This document shows, piece by piece, positions 54,401-64,000 of a stretch of 64,000 bases of DNA (position 1 is its first letter; the number at the start of each line of letters is the position of its first letter). Position numbers and translations under genes: made by a program. The notes beneath the pieces were generated by a model that was not told where the DNA came from, ran no database searches, and was given only the letters and a program-made list of their open reading frames with translations. This stretch comes from Haliclona indistincta (lineage: Eukaryota > Porifera > Demospongiae > Haplosclerida > Chalinidae). The stretch is taken from the NCBI GenBank assembly GCA_964017065.1, contig OZ024785.1, positions 6,052,667 to 6,116,666 on the forward strand. The letters run 5' to 3'.

Positions 54401-57400
54401 AAGTAGCCTTATCATAGCAGAGCTAATCAATATTCATGACCAGACCAGCCTACACTGCCATAACACTGGCTCCTAAGAGTATCCACCGCATATCCTGTCT
54501 ATCACCTGTGACATCCCTTTGTCAAAATTGTACATCTGTTGTTCCTTGTGCTTGCATCAATACTGAACCAAAGTTATGACAGTGCATGTCAGTATATGCA
54601 TGAATTTCATAAAGTGGGTCACCACCATGAAAAACAGTAACATATGCCACAGCTTCAACTCATATGGGCTCTATCAACCGACAGCTGACATTGACAAGAA
54701 AATAGCCTCTTGTCAGCACAAACACACACATTTACAATCCACATCAATAAACCCCTGGAGCTGTTTTGCACAAAATATTATAAAGCACTGATTAGTCACA
54801 GTTGTGAGTTTTCGGTAAAATTGATGCGTAACAAAATACATCCACTTGCAAAGAGGCCAAATCGATTACATATGCAGTCCAATAGCTGAAGTTCTAAAGT
54901 GCAAACCACTAGGTGGATAAGAGCTAAATAGGTTTTCTAATAGTCAACAATGGTACCGGGATTTCCTCCCATAGACCGCTGAGAACACAGTAGTAACCTC
55001 TTCACTGATAACGCTAGTCATGTGGCCCCTTGCTATCTGTCTTATAAGGCATCAGTCTACAAACTAAAAATAATCGGTCTTTTGCACTCTATTAACTCTT
55101 TTGTGCTCACGGAAGTTTGTATTGCTGTTCAGGTTTGTTATCATAGTTGTAGTCGTGCTCCTAATGCTCAGCCAACACACTCATGACAACTGCTCTAAAA
55201 CATACAAAACATTCTACTACTACGAAATACTCCACTACCCCAGCAACACTACTCAACCATATTAAACTGACACTACTTAAGACAGCGACTGATATCAAAC
55301 TGTCCACAAATGCAAAATGAACCAATAGCCCACACCAGTGCTGTAACAATCTTAAAAGTCATTTCGAGAAGTGATGATGAAAAATTCATTGCTTTGTAGA
55401 CAGTCAATGGAATTTGTCAGCAGATGGCAGAACCCTGATCTCAAAAAGGCTTGTACTTGGGTATGCACAGGCTTAACTAATGACAGCAAGTCTGTGGGAG
55501 TCACCTGGCGGGTACAGGCGTGCTATGGCAACAATGTCAAGATCATTACTGTAACAATATTCATGAGGTGCTAGCTCGAAAAAACAATTTCAGTTCACTG
55601 CATCTGCACATGGTTTGCATACATGCAAGAGCAGCAAACAGGAAAAGTGAACTACCGTAAACTAATATAGGACCATTGCGACTGTACTACGAGTCTTGCC
55701 CACTCAATCCTGCTTCAGGAAATCGCAAAGACTAAACTTTACTCCTTGCAGCGCCGACAAAATCAATGAGAATTTGTTATATAACACACTACCATATACA
55801 GCGTGTTACTAAAATCCACTACCATACATAGAAAGATCCTATCACACATGCATACAATAATTTCACTACTTCATCTCTTTCTATAATAGGACAAAAGGAA
55901 TAACAATTAGGTCACTCATTATTTTAAGAGCACAGGGTTTTCTAAAAATAATTGAATCCCTGGTGAGTCGAAATCGCGTATGGATTCCCACCCCGACTCG
56001 AATTGCAGAGGGCATTGAACCATCTGTCGAAATCATCCACCAAGTAATTACAGGTCATGTATTGTACAAGCATGTATGGACAAGTACTGAGGCTAACTAG
56101 CATGGTGGAAAGGTGGTGTATAAATGTGTGATGCTTCTGCTCAGTGACACGGTGTTCTCTCACTGTCACCATTGCTAGTACATGATAACAACTACTGAAC
56201 AACTTGTATCAGTCTAATAAGCCGCTATATAACACAGTATTGACACCCAATACACCGACAGCTATATGGAGACATTAAGATACTGCGACAAAGTATTGAA
56301 CACGAAAAGTGCTCACTTTTACTACAAAGTTTGCACAACTAATGATATTCATAATACTACAACTGGAGCTAACTGCTGGACCACGAGTAGTACTCGAACG
56401 TAGTAAAGCCAAAGAGCTACTAGATTACTCAACGCGCGTGCTGCTCTGCACCGGCAATCTGACAGCATGCTTGCGCAGACAGTGCGCGGAGCATACAAGT
56501 AGTTGCATTGCATGCAGCAAGCCGTGAGCTCACCTCAGGGTGCGTTGAGCTGTGAAATTTCTCCTGCAACTTGCAAAGCACTCGGTACAGCTAGACGAGC
56601 TCCAGCATACGCCCTGCCAGAGACACAGCAGTCAATCGTTATAACGGCAACCAGCAACACGCACGGTGCCGTGACTACTACACGCGACCACTTCCGTAGT
56701 ATACGGACCAATTCGTGCGGTCAGTGACGAAACTAATTTACACAAATACACACTGCAGTATAGAAGCCAACGGCTGCAGCAAACCTCACAATAAAATTAC
56801 ACAAACAAAATTAGGGTAACAGAATATCAATTCCAGTTTTAAAAGAAGCACAGAAATTGACCGAAACATCAAGCAACCCTTGCCTCCAAAGAGGTTTTCA
56901 GGGAAGCCTTCACATGGAGTAAGTTCAGCCTCTTAGTGTGCCAAGTTTACCGCAAGCAACACAGACCTGCAGAAATATGGTTTTGGGGAAAGAATTATGA
57001 ACACAGTTGACACGACAAACTAAGTTAACAACTAGCACCGCAACAAAAACACAGTAAACAGGTCCACACGGATACCACGTCTGACGTGTGCACGCAAAAA
57101 GGAGCTCTGCTTGATCAAGCTTTCGTGTATAATTTCCCTGATGCAGAACATGATTTCACTAGTTCATTTTTATTCACAGCAAATCAACCATAAGCAACGT
57201 CCTGCATGACTGACTGTCCAGAATTACAAGCGCTCAGATAACCGAGACAAAACCAATACAACTCCCGACTACTATAGAACAATTGATGATTATTACACAC
57301 TCGATATCCCACAATAACCGTTATAAGATTTCGACCAAAATTAAGAGCCAAGAATTGCACGTGTGAAGGTCAAACCTTGTAATGATACAATTATTGCAAT

Positions 57401-60400
57401 AATAAGGTAATCTACTAATGCATTCACCCGTACTAGAGTGAACTGTGGTTAGCTGTATACAGCAAATTATCGGCTGCACAGCCAAAACAAGCAATAAGTT
57501 CATTGAATAAAGATTCGAGGTTTGAAATATTTTCAATCAATACTTGCCAACTAAACAATGAATAAGACAAGAATTGATACACTGACAAATATGGACAATG
57601 ATCAAATAAGCATTTAATGACTGAATTACATAAACTTAATCACCAATAACGAATCTTCATTGGATTATGTGTAGGTGCCAAATCTAACCGTTAGCTTGCA
57701 TCGATCGATTTATCATCCGTATCAACAAATAAAAGCTCGGGTCACAACACATTCACAAGCAAGCACTCCCTCCCTAGAGAGTTCGAGTCAGATACAAGGT
57801 GTGGGTGGGGGAGGATACAAGCAACAAAACACATCACGTCTCCATTGTTCAGAAGTACACTGGATAATTGAATAATTCGATTATAATTGTTAGTCATACA
57901 AGATCTTATATAATATGATGAAACCAATATGTGAGTGTGTGACTTTGTGTGAATCACAATTGCATTTAGTGATCTCATTCAGATATGCAGTGTTTTACAC
58001 ACTGGAGAGCCTCTTCTATAATGCTACTATGCATGATTGTACAGTGTGCATTAGCAATGGTTATCTGTGGCAGCGATTCACACATATCACTAATGCTCCA
58101 TTAGTGATTGTTATCCAGTTGTGCGGTTGGCTGCATTCTGCATCGGTTTCTCTAATGCTGCCCACCAAGTAAACTTAGACTCTTTATCAGTATCGACAGT
58201 TTCCAATAAACCGCACTACATCAGCATTTCATAGTAACGGTGGGCGCTGTGGTCACATCACTAAGCAATGAAAATGGTAATGCACAAGATAAGAGTTATC
58301 GATCAATCTACCTTACCAACCAAGAGACATCAAGATAGTGTCTGGTAATTGAATGGTTACTGGTCACAGACAATGCAAACAATTGGAGACAGATTGGCTG
58401 TCGCAGCTGACTAGAGCTTGAAGCTCAACTGGGTTACCCAGAGTTTACACATGGTCGCGTCAACATGTAACCAAGGGACGGTGTGTACACATGCCATATG
58501 GAGTCGCACTTGTGTCTTTTCGTGCAGGAATGCTGTACCATAGATAAAGCCTGCACCACAAGAGAGCACCTATTGGGCTGCTGTACAGAGCAGGCTGCAT
58601 GTAGCAACCACTGCAGTTTACACAAACAAACAGAAACATAAACCATGCAAGAAATTAGTTGATAAGCATCTTCCTGGATTGCCCCCAGGAGAAACAGGTG
58701 CCTAGCTGCACTATCGAGGTATCGTGAGGTCAGTGGAACATTCCAACCAGCCGCTATATACATAATACCTCACCCAGCCCGGTCGTATTCACTGGAATAG
58801 CTGAATACCTTACCTGGAGGAAATGAAATGTCCAAAACTGCTCCAAAATTGCTACATACCAAAATAATTAATCTCATAACCGGAGCATGAAGGCAACATT
58901 CCTGTCAGCTTAGCCAAATCCGTCAACCAAAGCACCCATAAGGGAAGAGGATGGATACCAGTATAACCATGCTGAAGCAAGGCTGCTCAGGCTAAGGCAT
59001 TAGTGACATACCTTCACACATTGTCACTGAGAAAACATTGGGTCTTTCACCAAACACATCATGCCTTTCAACTAACTAAGTTAGACGGAAAAGTACACAA
59101 ACGCTTTAACAGGACCAAAAGCATTAGCATAATCGAATATAAGCCCCACTGTTGAGGCTTGGGTGCAAATTAACATGAGGCTAGGTCCAGCCAAGACTGG
59201 GAGAGTTCTGTCTGATTTCACACAGCAACAGTTCTGATGGAGCTAATTCTAAAGTGCTTCAATTGATTGGTCTCTTTCCAAGAATGAAATAGCATAAAAC
59301 CCACAAATACAATTACATCCTCTACCCTTCCTCTTACAAGCACTTCAGATCTGCCTGCCTTCCACTTAATCAGACAATGCATCCACTTATCTCGGCATTA
59401 CCAGAAGCACTACATTACCAAGCTTGTGAATACAGCAAAATCACCAGAGTGTACACAGCCAAACACACTAAAGGGAACAGTACTGTGCTTGTGGTATCTG
59501 TGGTACTTATCTGATCAACTGATTCAACATGAGCAGACAGTTGCTCAAATTTCACTAAAGGATGCAATTAGCACTCTTGCAAGAGCAGTTTTTTTTAGCT
59601 TTACGCATCAACAGTTATTGTTTATCATGTTTATTGTTACCACAGTGTAAATAGTCTAGACATAAGTTTTAAAAACAAGAGCACCCAGTCTTGTAACATA
59701 CAAACATAATACAATTAAGAAGCATCACTCTGTGTGTACAATATCCCCTACCGGAGTCTAGACATACTTTTTCACCAAAAATGACCCTGCAGTTTTTTAA
59801 TCAAGGAGCGGATTGTTTTGCATCCTGCATCATTTACACAGATTGCCCAAATATTCAGCATTATTGGCGACACAAGCCCACATACTATACACCACATCTT
59901 CTCGTAAACAACAATAATCCAACAGTGGATAACACTTGTCATGATAATAGGATATTTAATACCATCTATGGTAGGTTCAAGCAGAGACAGTGGACTGATT
60001 CTACGTACAAGGAGGGATGATCTGACACTGTTTGTTTCCACAGGAACTGAGTGTCAAGCACGGGACAATTCCACTCTGAGGCAAGTATGGACTAGTGTAG
60101 AAAATCTCATTAAGTTCTGACCAGAAACCTTAACACACAACATGCACAATGCACGCAACAGCATGAAGATGAACACTTACAAACTAAGCATGGAAAGCTA
60201 ACTGCAGATTCTGTGAATCAAGAGAAACTCCCTTGAATATAATTTTTAGATTAATTCCCACTCGGCAGTACTAGAGGCTCCAACTGTAAAGTGCCTTGCC
60301 AAATTCAATCGAGTTAATCTAATATTAATCAGGCTATAATTTAAATATTTATTATGAACCAGGAAACATACCATAACAAGCTTGCTATGATCTCTGCATG

Positions 60401-63400
60401 AAACATGAAATCAGCACAAGGAAAGGTGACAGCTACACTTAAGATAAGAGATGTATAGTTTCATATTCTTCCAGCAGCAGGGATTCAGCATTTGTGGGAC
60501 AGGCTTGAACATGTGTACATGACAAGAGAGTGACCTCGGAATGCAAACTGAAGGACTAACTAGATGCTGCCTGATAATTGCATTCACAGACAGACAGCCA
60601 GATGGGAAATTTAGACTACATTAATCTAACCATAATAGAATTCAGCCAGAGTTTTTAATACAGAGACTGCCATATATAGAGATGAGGTGCTTCTTCCTGA
60701 CTGGTACTGTTCTGATGGTGATCTGGTCTTGTTGACCTCTGTTGTGCAAGGTTTCAGTGCAAGAGATAAATCTCACCAAAGATTGCACAAGACCACATAC
60801 ATATGGCTCCAATGACCCGACATTAACCGACAAGACATTGAGCACTCAACCCTAAACAATAGCCTGTTGAACCAAAAACCTGCAATTAAGGCTTTGAGCA
60901 CTCAGGTCTACAAACCACTTCAGCTTAGCAGAAGTAACTTGTCAAGTACCTACTTATGAAACCTCAAGTACCTAAACATTCTTCATATTCGAACAAAGCT
61001 CAAAGCCTAGCAAAGGGTTTCTTGAACAGAAAGTAAGTTGTTCAGAAACATGGCTCTCTCTCTCCTATGTCTTCTGCTTGGTGGTAGAAGACATGGTTCT
61101 GCAAGAGAGAGTTTGTTTTGGTGCAAGTCTGGAAAGGGAATTCTCCTTAGTTCTGACCTTGCATTAAACTTGCACAGGATTCAGTTTCGTAAAACTGAAT
61201 TAATTCCATTATTAATAAACCACTTCCTAATATTGTTTTAGTGAAAACAAACACATAATTAGAGAGTGTATTATAACACAATACATAGTGTCTCGTATTA
61301 CAGCTGCTCAATAGTACCAAGCCCTGTAATACTGTACCATTATGTATGTGTATTGGGTTATAGGTTGAAATGCTAGTGTGCTAATTCCTGACATTCTCTG
61401 CAATGCATGGTAGCCCAGATCAAGCCATTGGTATGCCGGAGAAGTATCGATCCCTTGAAGCGACAATTCAGTCATTTAGTACCATTTCATGGATGGTTAC
61501 TGACAAACGAATTACCATGAGGACAAATCAACGAGGCCTGCCCTATGCAGGCACACACACACACTGCACTGCGCTGAAGAGAGGGCTTCCAAGAAAACGA
61601 AAAATCGTGTTTTGAAAAGCACCAGATATTGGAAAAATAAGAACAATAATAGCATACCTTAAACCATTCAAACAGTAACTATACTAAAATGAGTCTAGAA
61701 TGTGGGGCTATGCACGTCACTCCACACGTCTAGGAAACACTCAACAGTTACTATGGTAACAATCAATGCACTAAGCACACACTGCAATTAATGGTAGGAG
61801 GATGCCGATTAATCGAATTAGCGTGCAACCAGCCAGTGATGATATTGTCTCGAAATTTACAAACACAGCAAGCCTGGTACTAAGTTGATATGAGGCATGC
61901 CTAGGCTTGCTAGCTATTGGACATTATAACCGTTAATAACAGACCACACCCACAGGATTGCTGGCCCCAGAAGTAAAGCAAAAACTGGTTTAGATCACAA
62001 ATGATGAAGGCATCCAAAAAACATGTTGCGAATTAGATCATATTGATGGTACCACCATACTGCAGGTTACGTAATGGTTCTGTAGCTATGACGATACTAC
62101 TAAAAGTGCATTTTGATGGTAATTTCGACTAGTATCCCATTGTCTATTGTGCTGACCATCAAAGCAATGCCTAGCTGTAATTCGAGACAACACAGCAGCT
62201 GGTAATGTACTGGGGACAGACAAGTACATACCCATGGTAACCGACCATTACCATGGTTAACGGATGTTCCGACAAAAGGGTTAAAATGACGAAATGAAGT
62301 AAGTGCAGAGGATATGTAGAGAGACGGCTTTCATGTGAGTTCCGTCACTAGCAATGGTGTAACACGATACCAGCAAATCTCATCGCACTAAATACCTGAC
62401 AAAGCCTTTCTCCCACAAACTAACCAAACACTTAGCATGCTAATATGCCCACACACATAGCCTGCAATACACACTATAATCTCCATAAGCTTGTACATGA
62501 AAACTGAGTAAGTATTATTTTGAACCCACGCGTACGTGAGATAAGCACAATGTCAAGTACGACCTGTCTTAAAGCAGCCGGTCGCAGAGGAACTAGATAT
62601 TTGCTGCGTGGGTGTTAAAGTGACCAAGCACTCTACATCAGTCACAACATACAGGATGCTTCACACGAGAAATAAACAACCGCTCATCAAGTCAATAAAA
62701 CTATAACACACACAGACAAACAGAATCAACAGCAACACTGCTATCATACAAAAATGAATAGGTCACAATGCAGCTGCACTATACTTGATAAATCTAAGCA
62801 GATTGATATGTCATATTACGTACTTATACACCACACGTTTTTCTTATTATCGAGTAATTGCGTCAGCTAGCAAATCCACTGGCGGGCTATTAGTCAGAAA
62901 GGAAGCGAAATTAAGATTGCGTTACAGATAAGATCGAATTTCAAAACATCAAAAGAAGGCACAAAGCTAACAGTATTGCCATACCTGATATAAACACCTC
63001 TATATCATGTAAACTTTGCACCAAAATAGACCCTACAAAGCTCACAAAGAGGTTCACTGTACAAATGAAATAATAAAGCAAGCTAAAAGGTACATTGCCC
63101 ATTTCCTAATGGATTGTTAACCTGTTGTTTTATCATATGAAACACCGTATCACGTCAACATGTACTAAAACAAACTCTTGAAAACTCAAAGAGGGCAATG
63201 TACAATTTATAATTAAGTGTAAAATCTCCCCCACCAATTCTTTTAAAGAGGCTACAGCGGTTTTATTACTCCTTGCAACAGCCACAAAAGCGTAAAGCGT
63301 GATCCGTGCCTTATTTGGAATGTTTATTACATTGCGTGATGGTTGACGCTTTAGATTGCAAGAAGTAGTGAAACTGCTGTAACAGCACAATAGAGCAAGC

Positions 63401-63432
63401 ATGTATGCCTACCTATTCCGTGTTCCCAACTC
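54401..63432. other. Long stretch without recognised genes
   Basis: About 9 kb with only short open frames on both strands. None has a domain, signal peptide or matching splice signals. The left part probably belongs to the upstream region of the transcription-regulator gene; the part next to 63432 is the 3' UTR of thioredoxin reductase. A CpG-richer patch lies at about 56400-56730. A perfect 10-base-arm hairpin lies at 58086-58108 and another inverted repeat (CCATGGTAA / TTACCATGG) near 62233-62257. Confidence 0.5.
58086..58108. repeat. Perfect short hairpin ATCACTAATG / CATTAGTGAT
   Basis: 10-base arms (58086-58095 and 58099-58108) around a CTC loop, in otherwise gene-free DNA. There is no T-run after either arm, so it is not a clear terminator-like or RNA gene signal. 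Confidence 0.6.

Positions 63433-64000
<568 letters not shown>

Noticed and set aside
57000..61700. Short frames such as 58434-58763, 59772-60041 and 61403-61615
   Set aside because: No domain, no codon pattern, no matching splice signals; expected by chance in AT-rich DNA.
62986..63007. Hairpin TGATATA / TATATCA downstream of thioredoxin reductase as a SECIS element
   Set aside because: The loop and the required non-Watson-Crick UGA/GA core at proper spacing are missing.

Overview
The window is animal genomic DNA. It has dense spliceosomal introns, mostly 50-100 bases long with GT..AG ends, and it carries two fibrillar collagens with COLFI C-propeptides, a sperm-protein-17-like RIIa gene, Ig-like/FN3 receptors and a selenocysteine-ending thioredoxin reductase. 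The compact introns, the AT-rich intergenic DNA and the collagen style suggest a sponge (most likely a demosponge). That is inference from style, not from a species marker.

Layout. 1-3.35 kb (+): the last three exons of a gene ending in an ASH/MSP-like beta-sandwich, an intronless kinase-kelch fusion, and a three-exon CHCHD7/COX23-type twin CX9C gene. 3.56-10.61 kb (-): a fibrillar collagen of about 44 exons whose N-terminus carries a six-cysteine TB-like module. 11.24-12.96 kb (-): an RIIa (Sp17-like) protein with a long acidic tail of Pro-Val-Glu-Pro-Lys-Glu repeats. 13.70-20.58 kb (+): a second fibrillar collagen.

20.9-48.3 kb is an array of eleven related cell-surface genes. Each has a signal peptide, one divergent Ig-like domain, one to three FN3 domains, and then a transmembrane helix with a short tail, a transmembrane helix with a tyrosine-bearing tail, or a GPI-like hydrophobic end. 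Almost all exons are phase 1-1. The array has grown by tandem duplication with an offset of 10,986 bases. A tract of about 3.26 kb (22.81-26.07 and 33.79-37.06 kb) is almost identical inside more diverged flanks. One member is broken by a 7-base insertion, and one has lost an FN3 exon. Decayed copies of collagen C-propeptide exons and of a C-clamp exon lie between the receptors, which shows the parts the duplicated unit was built from. A 1.0-kb TIR transposon holding a nested TTAA-flanked MITE sits inside the array.

49.6-54.4 kb (-): a transcription-regulator-like gene with a Cys/His zinc motif and two phase-compatible alternative last exons, one of which encodes a C-clamp. 54.4-63.4 kb shows no convincing coding sequence. 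63.43-64.0 kb (-): the last exons of thioredoxin reductase, ending in Cys-UGA-Gly-stop.

The receptor array is the most interesting part. It is multi-gene, expanding, exon-shuffling and homogenised, with TM/tyrosine-tail and GPI-type members in divergent pairs. That is the architecture expected of self/non-self recognition or paired immune receptors, but no function is shown by sequence alone.
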